Source of the DNA: a virus
Length of the DNA: 21,001 bases
Virus record (IMG/VR): IMGVR_UViG_3300008120_000395
Span: 1 to 21,001 of that record
Direction: 5' to 3' (one strand)
Shown: in pieces, positions 13,886 through 20,758 of the stretch
How the letters are laid out: each line of letters begins with the position of its first letter
Position numbering within the stretch: position 1 is the first letter of the stretch
Program-made: the position numbers and the translations under genes
The notes under the pieces: generated by a model
Databases searched by the model: none
What the model saw: the letters and a program-made list of their open reading frames with translations, nothing else
What the model was told of the DNA's origin: nothing

Positions 13886-14113
13886 CTATTGTTTTGTAAT
13901 ACGATACACGCCATTCGTTTTCTTGTCAATGATTTCAGGGCACCGTTCAGCCATATTATCAATATCCCAATCATTTGGGAAATGTCTTAGTGCTGCTCTT
14001 GCCCGATCTCTAACAATGCTAGGAACTCTTGGTGTTTTGCCTGGATCACATAATTCTTCCAGCAACTTTTTTCCTTGCTTTATGGCTAGGTATCTTTCGT
14101 CAGGTAGTGTCAT
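13886..14113 (-). CDS. BPSL0761-like small conserved phage/bacterial protein
   Basis: 75 residues from ATG 14113, fixed by AAGGAG seven bases upstream; the open frame extends 42 bases further but that part is the intergenic hairpin. The sequence TLPDERYLAI, a helix with LLEELCDPGKTPRVPSIVRDRARAALRHFP, and a final DIDNMAERCPEI match the pattern of the BPSL0761 family (TTPDER ... LLxLxDPxxTPRVP ... A..LLRHYP), found in proteobacterial genomes and their phages. The function of the family is not known to me. Its translation may be set by the two alternative hairpins just upstream. Confidence 0.72.
   Translation of the reverse strand: MTLPDERYLAIKQGKKLLEELCDPGKTPRVPSIVRDRARAALRHFPNDWDIDNMAERCPEIIDKKTNGVYRITKQ
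13901..13929 (-). promoter_or_regulatory. Possible internal promoter for the HNH gene
   Basis: TTGACA (13924-13929), a 17-base spacer, and TATCGT (13901-13906), a weak -10 (4 of 6). It lies in the 3' coding part of the BPSL0761-like gene, 25 bases before the HNH start. Mobile endonuclease genes often have their own promoter; chance cannot be excluded. Confidence 0.3.
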
Positions 14114-14117
14114 AATT

Positions 14118-14153
14118 GTTCTCCTTCGGAAGGGAACGGTTGTGTTCCCTTCC
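14118..14153 (-). promoter_or_regulatory. Two mutually exclusive hairpins before the BPSL0761-like gene
   Basis: On the minus-strand RNA, segment 1 GGAAGGGAAC (14153-14144) pairs perfectly with segment 2 GTTCCCTTCC (14137-14128) through a 6-base loop. Segment 2 can instead pair with segment 3 GAAGGAGAAC (14127-14118), which contains the Shine-Dalgarno AAGGAG of the gene at 14113, with one bulged A. Segment 1 begins 11 bases after the ssb stop codon, so a terminating ribosome would cover it. The perfect hairpin alone could also be a gp32 mRNA-end structure or terminator, although no T-run follows. Confidence 0.5.
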
Positions 14154-14164
14154 AATACCCTTTA

Positions 14165-15157
14165 TTAGGCAGCTTTACTTTGCCTTGCACGGATCATTGC
14201 TAGAATGTCCTGTGCTTTATCGCTTGTTGGTGTTGTTGGAACTTTGACAGGCTGTGAGGCTGTTTCTGGTTCATCATCCCAAGGTGCTGATTCAGCTACG
14301 GGTGCGGTTGTGGCAGCAGTAGCTTGAACTGCTGTTACCTGTTCTTCCACCTTTGCACCTGCCGGTACTTCAAGACCATAAGGACGATAGTATGCACCCC
14401 AACGCTCTGCGTCATATGGGCGACCATCTACGCTTGCTTCAAACATTTCTTTGATTATGCGTAGTTCTGCTTCACCTGGCTTCTTAGGTAAGAAGTCAGC
14501 CAAATTGTATAGACCATGTGCTGCAATGGCTTCTTGTTCTGCCTCAGTGAGTGCAGATTCTTTACGACTCCATGTGCTAGTGCTATAGTCTGCGTAACCA
14601 CCTTTGCTAGTTTTAGTGACACGGAAGTCAAGACCACGAACAAAGTCAGTTGGCATTTCTTCCATTTCAGGATCCATCAAACTAGATTTGATGATAGTAA
14701 AGATTTGTGGACTGATAATAAATCTACGAATCGGATTCGCAGGAGTCTTATCGTCACCTAGTGGGTTCTGGCGAACAAAACCTTGAAACAGATAACTACG
14801 TTTCTTCCAATACTTGTTTGCCATTTCTTTTAGAGATTCATCTTTATACCAAGGACGAACTTCTGCTAGAATAGGACAATTGTCACCATACATTTCTACG
14901 CATGGAACTTGTACTTGAATTTGTTTTACTGCTCCATCACCTTTGATACCATTGAATGGTAGTTTGATGATTTGACGCTCTACCCAAAAGAATGTGTTAC
15001 TTGAATTACCGTCTGGTAGAAAACGAATAACAGCATTAGTGCCTTCGTCCATGTTCCAGTGTGGGTAGATTGCGTTATCTGATTGTTGTGTTGAACCAGT
15101 TGTTGATTTGTTTTCTTGCGCAGCAATACGTGCGCGGATTTCTGCTAAACTTGCCAT
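14165..15157 (-). CDS. 32: Single-stranded DNA-binding protein, gp32 type
   Basis: 330-residue SSB that coats ssDNA during replication and recombination. The gp32-like core has AVIRFLPDG (42-50), CVEMYGDNCP (86-95), and KKRSYLFQGFVRQNPL (118-133), then an OB-fold segment to about 265. Only two Cys (86, 94) remain of the T4 zinc site, so zinc binding is probably lost. The C-terminal region (about 270-315) is an Ala/Thr/Pro-rich linker with a short acidic patch (PWDDEPE). Unusually, the C-terminus ends in DILAMIRARQ rather than an acidic tail, and shares LAxIRAR with the N-terminus (residues 4-10). It has its own strong promoter and a leader of about 65 bases, AAGGA before the ATG, and a hairpin in the leader. 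Confidence 0.88.
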   Translation of the reverse strand: MASLAEIRARIAAQENKSTTGSTQQSDNAIYPHWNMDEGTNAVIRFLPDGNSSNTFFWVERQIIKLPFNGIKGDGAVKQIQVQVPCVEMYGDNCPILAEVRPWYKDESLKEMANKYWKKRSYLFQGFVRQNPLGDDKTPANPIRRFIISPQIFTIIKSSLMDPEMEEMPTDFVRGLDFRVTKTSKGGYADYSTSTWSRKESALTEAEQEAIAAHGLYNLADFLPKKPGEAELRIIKEMFEASVDGRPYDAERWGAYYRPYGLEVPAGAKVEEQVTAVQATAATTAPVAESAPWDDEPETASQPVKVPTTPTSDKAQDILAMIRARQSKAA

Positions 15158-15199
15158 AATATTTCCTTTGCCTTAAGTTGGTCTTTGTTGAGTATTCGC

Positions 15200-15214
15200 C
15201 ACTCCCTATGAGTG
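15200..15214 (-). promoter_or_regulatory. Hairpin in the SSB mRNA leader
   Basis: On the minus strand CACTC-ATAGG-GAGTG, a 5-bp stem in the leader about 45 bases before the ATG. T4 gene 32 mRNA is autoregulated through a structured 5' leader; this could be a counterpart. I do not see a convincing pseudoknot, so the role is open. Confidence 0.3.
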
Positions 15215-15226
15215 ACTGATAACATG

Positions 15227-15255
15227 ATTATACATTAATATAATCAAGTTAACAA
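15227..15255 (-). promoter_or_regulatory. 32: Sigma70-like promoter for the SSB operon
   Basis: TTGTTA (15250-15255), a 17-base spacer, and a perfect TATAAT (15227-15232), giving a leader of about 63-65 bases. A GATAAATA late box (15259-15266) lies just upstream, so the gene could have both early and late transcription, as T4 gene 32 does. Confidence 0.7.
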
Positions 15256-15258
15256 GAG

Positions 15259-15266
15259 TATTTATC
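15259..15266 (-). promoter_or_regulatory. T4-like late promoter box upstream of the SSB gene
   Basis: GATAAATA on the minus strand, one mismatch from TATAAATA. It follows a small palindrome TCCCTATTTAGGGA (15265-15278), which may be a weak terminator for the upstream 576-residue gene. Confidence 0.4.
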
Positions 15267-15286
15267 CCTATTTAGGGAAAATAAAA

Positions 15287-17017
15287 TTATTCTTTAGTTA
15301 AACCGGAAAGTTTTTTCATTCTAGCAATCATTGGGTCAACACTTTCAAACCCAACTGCGTAGCCTTTAAATGGATGTTGTTTTGGTTCTTTACCTAGCAC
15401 TGGGCTTATGCTTTTTGCCTTTTTAGTAGGACCAAGTTGTTTGGCTTTATTTTGTTGTTTGTTTAATGATTCATCAACGTTTTGGTCTGTGCCTGCTTCT
15501 ATTTCTTCCAAATACGCATCTAACATATTTTGTACATCTTCTAAATCCATATTGAGTGCCTCTGCAATTTCTGGATCACGATACCCTTCTATTGCAAGTT
15601 CAACCATTTTACTTATTAATTCTTCAGATGCTTCTTTATCACCTTCCATCATAGGAGGCATTGGCTGTTGAGGTGGCATCTCTGCTGCAGGTGCGGGTTC
15701 CGGAGCAGGCTGTGCTGGTGGAACTGTTGCTGCAGGAGAAGGAATTTCTACATCACCCTTCATAACCATTTTTATTTCATTTGCTAACTCATGAAAACTG
15801 TGGTCGTCATTACGTTGACACCAACTTAATATTACGTCACGTGCGTCTGCGTCTACATCAGTTGATGCCAACTCATCTAATTCACCAAACAAATCTTCAT
15901 TTTCTAGATTATATTTTGATAAAACATTTTTAACATTTAATGCATCATCACCAACTGGTATTTCTTCTGCAAACTGTGCTGCTAAATCTTTTATTTGTAA
16001 ATCAGTTTTTGGTTTTAATTTTTCGTTGATAACGTTATTAGTCCATTCTTCTAACTCATCAGCTTCATCAATTTTAGCAACTACTTTATGAATGCGAACT
16101 AAAACAGGCATCGCTCTTTCTATGCGAGGGTCAATGCTTGAACTCATAAACATTTCAGCTAAATCAGGTTGACCTATTCCCATATCTTCATTGAGTGTAG
16201 GTGTCCAATTTTCAAAGTATGTATTGTAACCACGTTTACCTGCTAACTTTTGTAATGATTCACGTAATTTGAAATAGTGTTCAACACCCTCATTAACTAA
16301 AACTTGTGTGCTTTCATTAAATTGACCGTTACGTGTAGCACGTACAAAACCTGCCATGTTAGTATATTCTTCAACTAAACTATGAATATGATTCCAACGT
16401 TCGTCATTTACTTTGCCACCTTCTGCAACATGTCTTGCATAAATTCTAGCGATACCTGGCTTTTTAGTGTTAAGTAAAAATCTTTCCCCGTCTACATTTT
16501 CTAAGTAAATTTTTTCAACGTTTCTGAAACGCTGCATTCCTTCTTCCATATTCTTGCTATGTTGGATCTTAATCTTAACATTAGGAACGCTGTCGTTTAA
16601 ACTAATTCTTCTACCTACAGGATGATATCCTTCGTTTATATTTTTACTATCTTCACGCCTAGCCATTTCATCCTCTAAATTTTCAATATCATCACGTTCA
16701 TAACCTAACTGATGATCATGTGCCCAATTCTTAATATATCTTGACACCTGATTAAATGACATGCCATCTTCGTTTTCACTATGATTAGGGCTACGTAAAA
16801 CATCATCACCGACCCAAACTACTACATTTTTTTCAACTACAGCAGCATATACCTGACCGTAATCCACGTCATCCATTTTAAAACTAAATTTAAAAACGTC
16901 GGCCATTGAACTGACAGGAACGGGTTTCCCTGCAGAATTCAATCTAACAGGTCTAAACCCTTGGGTTTTTAGGAAGTTGTAAAGTTGGTCTTGTAATGAT
17001 TCGTCATTTATGGGCAT
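15287..17017 (-). CDS. Large putative virion/internal protein downstream of terminase
   Basis: 576 residues, no enzyme motif. There is an alpha/beta N-terminal domain (about 1-75, VYAAVVEKNVVVWVGDD). A central domain holds IKIQHSKNMEEGMQRFRNVEKIYLEN and GERFLLNTKKPGIARIYARHVAEGGK (about 148-202). A Pro/Ala/Gln-rich linker (423-457) follows, then a C-terminal helix-turn-helix-like stretch (YRDPEIAEALNMDLEDVQNML, about 479-499), and a basic end with conserved-looking FKGYAVGFESVDPMIARMKKLSGL. It follows the terminase and has a late GATAAATA box. This suggests a late gene whose product is a virion component or packaging factor. The role is inferred. The start ATG is 30 bases from the terminase stop. 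Confidence 0.65.
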   Translation of the reverse strand: MPINDESLQDQLYNFLKTQGFRPVRLNSAGKPVPVSSMADVFKFSFKMDDVDYGQVYAAVVEKNVVVWVGDDVLRSPNHSENEDGMSFNQVSRYIKNWAHDHQLGYERDDIENLEDEMARREDSKNINEGYHPVGRRISLNDSVPNVKIKIQHSKNMEEGMQRFRNVEKIYLENVDGERFLLNTKKPGIARIYARHVAEGGKVNDERWNHIHSLVEEYTNMAGFVRATRNGQFNESTQVLVNEGVEHYFKLRESLQKLAGKRGYNTYFENWTPTLNEDMGIGQPDLAEMFMSSSIDPRIERAMPVLVRIHKVVAKIDEADELEEWTNNVINEKLKPKTDLQIKDLAAQFAEEIPVGDDALNVKNVLSKYNLENEDLFGELDELASTDVDADARDVILSWCQRNDDHSFHELANEIKMVMKGDVEIPSPAATVPPAQPAPEPAPAAEMPPQQPMPPMMEGDKEASEELISKMVELAIEGYRDPEIAEALNMDLEDVQNMLDAYLEEIEAGTDQNVDESLNKQQNKAKQLGPTKKAKSISPVLGKEPKQHPFKGYAVGFESVDPMIARMKKLSGLTKE

Positions 17018-17040
17018 GTTGGTAATCTCATAATAATATG

Positions 17041-17048
17041 TATTTATC
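17041..17048 (-). promoter_or_regulatory. T4-like late promoter box
   Basis: GATAAATA on the minus strand at the terminase stop codon, 23 bases before the ATG at 17017. The predicted leader of about 18 bases contains GAG upstream of the start. Confidence 0.45.
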
Positions 17049-18594
17049 AGCCCAGTACTGCGTAGAAGGGCAACGGGGGCAGGAATTCATCATAGTCACG
17101 TATCTGTGATTCTAACTCACTTACGTAATTACCTAAGTCCTGAAGCATTCTAGTAACAAGTAGTGTAGCCATTACTAAATCGTCGGTTTCGCCTGATTTA
17201 GCTTTGTAGGAGCCTGCACTAGCTATGAAATTTTTCATTTCACTGACTAACGACTTGCTATGTATTTTCATTCTTTTAGATTCAACTAAATGCTTAAATT
17301 TAGCACAGGCAGCTAATTTAGACTTTTGTGTAGTATTATATCCCTTACGTTTTTTGACTCCGGTTTCTGTAAGAAAGGTACCTGATATGTTATGTTCACC
17401 GTATTCTTGTAGGGAAATAAGTGCAGCTTCTCCTATACTATTGTTTTCAATACTGTAATATATGTTATTTGGTTCTTTGGTAATATCAACAATATAATCT
17501 GTAATTTGTTTAAGTAATCTTATTTGTTCTGGGATCACAGTTTGGTTATGTTTCCATTCACCTACTTGCGTAGTTGTATTTGCTTCAAATATTTGTATTG
17601 CTGCAGGGTCACTTCCTGTACCTAAACTAGGATCAAGTGCTAATACGTAAATGTTACCTGGTGTTGGTTTTTTATACCAACGTATTTGACCTTGTTTATA
17701 AATGGGATCAACGCCTTCTAACTCAAATAATGCACTTGGACTTATCAATGTTTCATCTGCAATAATAAATTCACAATCCATTTCACGACGGAAACGATCA
17801 GTACCAAGTTGCGCCCGCATTTGTTCAGCCCATGTATCATCACGTTCAGGATGTTCTCTCCAAAATGCACGATACGCACGGAAACCATTAACACCAACAT
17901 CAGTTTGATTTCCAAATTCATCTTCTGTTTTGTTTGCTTGTTTCCAAATTAATGCAAATTGGTCTTCGTCACTATTTGGGGTACTTGTAATAATTGCTTT
18001 ACCACCAGTTGACAATGTAGGAGTAATGGATGTCCAAAACTCTTGTGCAATAGTAGGTCTAACGAATGCAAATTCGTCAAGATACAATAATGAGATAGAA
18101 AGACCACGACCTGTATTTTCAGTAGTTGTGGCACTTACTATACGACTTCCATTGTCAAAGTCAAGTGAACCTTTGTTGTAAGTCACAACCCCTGCTTTGA
18201 TATGTAGAGGGCAGTTTTCATATGCATATCGTATACGCTGCATAATTTCTTGAGCACCAGTGTATTTGTGTGCAGCGACTAATATAGTGCTGTCAGGAAC
18301 AAACATAGCATACCATAATAGATAACCAGCAGCACTAGTAGATTTACCCGTTTGTCGTGGCATAAGACTAATACTGAAGCGATACTTGTGATACGTTTCA
18401 ATTAATCTTTTCTGATAGTCCCATGGATGATAAAGCATACTACCACGTGTTGGATGCTGGATGTAAAAGAAGTTATCCATAAAATACAGATAACCAGTTG
18501 CAGGGTCACTGCATTTTATAAAATCTTCTAGTTGCTGATCATTTGCAAAAACTGTTTTTGCATAAGGGGTTTTAATTAGTGTTGACAAACTCAT
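17047..18594 (-). CDS. 17: Large terminase subunit, gp17 type
   Basis: 515 residues against about 610 in T4. It packages DNA into proheads as an ATPase motor and cuts concatemers with its nuclease. The ATPase domain has Walker A MPRQTGKS (78-85), Walker B SLLYLDEF (168-175, D173-E174), and the coupling motif TSTPNS (203-208). The RNase H-like nuclease domain has D321 in LALDPSLGTGSD, E383 in SIENNSIG, and D471/D472 in SGETDDLVM. All key residues are present. It is preceded by a perfect late box TATAAATA placed so that transcription would start at the ATG itself, and no Shine-Dalgarno is visible. The product is complete; the shorter length reflects trimmed termini. Confidence 0.95.
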   Translation of the reverse strand: MSLSTLIKTPYAKTVFANDQQLEDFIKCSDPATGYLYFMDNFFYIQHPTRGSMLYHPWDYQKRLIETYHKYRFSISLMPRQTGKSTSAAGYLLWYAMFVPDSTILVAAHKYTGAQEIMQRIRYAYENCPLHIKAGVVTYNKGSLDFDNGSRIVSATTTENTGRGLSISLLYLDEFAFVRPTIAQEFWTSITPTLSTGGKAIITSTPNSDEDQFALIWKQANKTEDEFGNQTDVGVNGFRAYRAFWREHPERDDTWAEQMRAQLGTDRFRREMDCEFIIADETLISPSALFELEGVDPIYKQGQIRWYKKPTPGNIYVLALDPSLGTGSDPAAIQIFEANTTTQVGEWKHNQTVIPEQIRLLKQITDYIVDITKEPNNIYYSIENNSIGEAALISLQEYGEHNISGTFLTETGVKKRKGYNTTQKSKLAACAKFKHLVESKRMKIHSKSLVSEMKNFIASAGSYKAKSGETDDLVMATLLVTRMLQDLGNYVSELESQIRDYDEFLPPLPFYAVLG

Positions 18595-18599
18595 GAAAT

Positions 18600-18607
18600 T
18601 ATTTATA
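18600..18607 (-). promoter_or_regulatory. T4-type late promoter before terminase
   Basis: An exact TATAAATA on the minus strand, separated by 5 bases from the ATG at 18594. In T4 late promoters this box spans about -13 to -6, so the start site would be the A of the ATG. It implies gp55-type sigma recognition in this phage. Confidence 0.7.
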
Positions 18608-18637
18608 AAATATTAAATTACATTTTTACAAAGTATT

Positions 18638-20308
18638 TCAATCTTCACTCCACGTTAAAGAACAGTCTGTGCGGCTTATACCGTTAGTACTTTGTACTGC
18701 AACACTGAGTTGACTGCCTGGTGGTATAGTAATACGATAGGCGCTGAGGTCAATATTGAATGTACCGTTAATGCCTACGATACCAGACCATATAGCAGTG
18801 TCTATAGTAAGATTAAATGTGCCAGTCACTATGCTGAAAACCTCGTTACAATAGTTGATGTTGTTGTATAGTTGTGGTACTGATAAACTAGTAGGGTCAA
18901 AAAATAGATACACATTTACTGGATCGGTTCCCTGTACGGACAAACTTAACTGTTTAACTATAGCCTCTTTGGCATTGATTACATAGTTACCGTTGTTGGC
19001 TCCTGCTAGTCCATTGGTAATTACAGAGTTTTTTATAGTCAAAACATGGTGTACAAGGTCTTTAGCTAAAGTAGTTTTACTAGTATGCTTGCTTCTAGTC
19101 AATTCATTTAAGAATATGGTTCCCTCTATGGCACCGTACATACTAGCACCAATCACTGTAAGGTTTGAAGTGTTAGTAGTGTTGACTGCGGCATAGGTTA
19201 TCTTAAAGCTAGGATTGTCTATGTGAGGTACAACGTGTTGATTGGTATAATGTTCTCTATGTACGTAAATTAATATTCCTGACAATTGATCCTCAATAGC
19301 GTAGCTAATGGCTCCTACTCCTAACCATCGCATTCCTATTTGATAAACATTTAATTTAGTATGATCAAGATCCATGGCGCTTGGATTACGAATATCACCT
19401 GTGCCATCTAAACGATCCACATTCCAATCTTCTTGATAGGTCCAATAATCAGTTTGTGCCACACCAGCTTGTTTAACTTCAAATGTAGCGGTGGCATTGC
19501 CTGTACTGGTAAAACTAAATGTGCCATTCATCGGACCTAATGTGGGTGCTAACCATAACATGGCACCGTCTGTTTGTTGGAACAACCAACCACCATATCC
19601 GCCCACACGATTAGATATAGTTTGAATAGCAACCTCAGCACTAGTGTTCGCTAGTGTAACAGTGTAGGCAACACCATTTAATGTAATAGTAGCAGTCTGT
19701 GTGGCATTTGGTGCCACAGTCATAGTCATTAGGTAGATTGTAGCCTTGCCACCTGTACTACGACATACTCCAAATCGTGTGCCGTCAAAACCAAATGCCA
19801 CACGATTCTCTTGATTGGCTAATCCAACAAATTGCAAACTGCCTGCTACACCAGTAGTAAAGGCTGCAGTAAATCTTGTAAGCACACCCTGCCCCGGACG
19901 GTAACGGATAAACCTCCTAGAGCGCAGTAGACCATAGCCTCCTTGTGTAGTTCCAGATTGAACACGAAATATCTGTGCGTTTGATCCAGCTGACGATCCT
20001 GTCCCATTGGTGTAAAGTTGTATAACGTCTGTAGTAGTTCCGTAGATAGCATCTAACTGAATAACAGCAGTAGGCGATATAGCTAGTGGTTCACCAAACG
20101 AACTTACTTGCCCTGCAACTTCCGGGCCTGCTAGTTTAGAAACAACACGAATCGTAGGTTTACCTGCAAGATCATACTCCATTGCTTTATGCAAGTTGAG
20201 TAGATTAGTTTCTTGAGGATGTATGTAATTTGTTGAATTTAGTCGTTGATCTAATCTTCCACTATGGTGCTCGGGAGTGTATAGTTGACCTGTATTTTCG
20301 CCTGCCAT
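18638..20308 (-). CDS. Putative virion structural protein with inserted beta domain
   Basis: 556 residues, beta-rich, Thr/Asn/Gly-rich and Cys-poor, as in tail, fibre or head-surface proteins. Residues about 120-190 and 286-345 look like the two halves of one domain (RFIRYRPGQGVLTRFTAAF, GRFGVCRS-like, then WNVDRLDGTGDIRNPSAMDL, VYQIGMRWLGVGAISYAIE). The pattern recalls a domain seen in proteins of other large DNA viruses and phages. Between them (about 195-285) a separate repeat-like beta domain is inserted (ATITLNGVAYTVTL, YGGWLFQQTDGAMLWLAP, NGTFSFTSTGNATATF), a module common in marine phage structural proteins. A conserved-looking N-terminal tail (1-60) may anchor it. The ATG has AAGGA six bases upstream. 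A role in the virion is inferred. Confidence 0.68.
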   Translation of the reverse strand: MAGENTGQLYTPEHHSGRLDQRLNSTNYIHPQETNLLNLHKAMEYDLAGKPTIRVVSKLAGPEVAGQVSSFGEPLAISPTAVIQLDAIYGTTTDVIQLYTNGTGSSAGSNAQIFRVQSGTTQGGYGLLRSRRFIRYRPGQGVLTRFTAAFTTGVAGSLQFVGLANQENRVAFGFDGTRFGVCRSTGGKATIYLMTMTVAPNATQTATITLNGVAYTVTLANTSAEVAIQTISNRVGGYGGWLFQQTDGAMLWLAPTLGPMNGTFSFTSTGNATATFEVKQAGVAQTDYWTYQEDWNVDRLDGTGDIRNPSAMDLDHTKLNVYQIGMRWLGVGAISYAIEDQLSGILIYVHREHYTNQHVVPHIDNPSFKITYAAVNTTNTSNLTVIGASMYGAIEGTIFLNELTRSKHTSKTTLAKDLVHHVLTIKNSVITNGLAGANNGNYVINAKEAIVKQLSLSVQGTDPVNVYLFFDPTSLSVPQLYNNINYCNEVFSIVTGTFNLTIDTAIWSGIVGINGTFNIDLSAYRITIPPGSQLSVAVQSTNGISRTDCSLTWSED

Positions 20309-20318
20309 TTGTAATCCT

Positions 20319-20756
20319 TTATGGTCCTGGTGGAGTATCTACCCAAGGACGGCCTTCTATAAGACCCCCTGGATTAGGATTGTCAACAACTACATTGCCA
20401 CTGTAGTATGTCGGCAATTCTGAAATATCATAATAAGGTCTACTATTACCTAATTCTAATCTTTCTAATTCTGACAGATCAAGTTTAGCAACCTGTCTAT
20501 CTTCTAATGTTGTAAGCCTGGCTATTTTATTTGCTGTCCTTAGTTCTGAATCTTCTACTATATTATAACTTGCTAATGTGTTTGCTGTGTTTAGTTCTTC
20601 ATTATTAAAAACTAGACTAAACCAACTAACATTACAACTAGTTGATGATTCAATTGTATTTTTTAAATCACCAACTGTATCTGTATCATCTACAGTATAT
20701 GGGTCAAATTGTGCCGCATTCAATAAACTTTGAACTGTAATGTTTATGGTAGTCAT
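20319..20756 (-). CDS. Ubiquitin-fold protein in the late/structural module
   Basis: 145 residues. Residues 1-80 line up with ubiquitin: INITVQS (strand 1), YTVDDTDTVGDLKNTIE (20-36) with ubiquitin LEVEPSDTIENVKAKIQ, and FSLVFNNEELNTANTLASYNIVEDSEL (46-72) with ubiquitin [26 protein letters not shown], without gaps in the last stretch. K32 falls at the ubiquitin K27 position and V49 at I44. The C-terminal 65 residues (helical LDLSELERLEL, then PYYDISELPTYYSGN, and a Pro/Gly-rich end) are unlike ubiquitin, and there is no terminal diglycine, so conjugation is not expected. A strong AAGGAG precedes the ATG. It lies between a Cys-rich gene and the 556-residue structural gene, so a virion role is likely. 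Confidence 0.72.
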   Translation of the reverse strand: MTTINITVQSLLNAAQFDPYTVDDTDTVGDLKNTIESSTSCNVSWFSLVFNNEELNTANTLASYNIVEDSELRTANKIARLTTLEDRQVAKLDLSELERLELGNSRPYYDISELPTYYSGNVVVDNPNPGGLIEGRPWVDTPPGP

Positions 20757-20758
20757 TA

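Noticed and set aside
13839-14168. 109-residue plus-strand open frame over the BPSL0761-like gene
   Set aside because: It runs through the hairpin and antisense to a family-like gene with a good ribosome site; Ser/Leu-rich composition is typical of a shadow.
15158-15226. T4 gene 32-like autoregulatory pseudoknot in the SSB leader
   Set aside because: A 5-bp hairpin is present, but I could not find a convincing second stem pairing with its loop, so only the hairpin is listed.
20319-20400. C-terminus of the ubiquitin-fold protein as a conjugation or 2A-like tail
   Set aside because: It ends in PPGP with an internal PGG, but has neither a terminal GG nor the 2A consensus; no support for conjugation or ribosome skipping.
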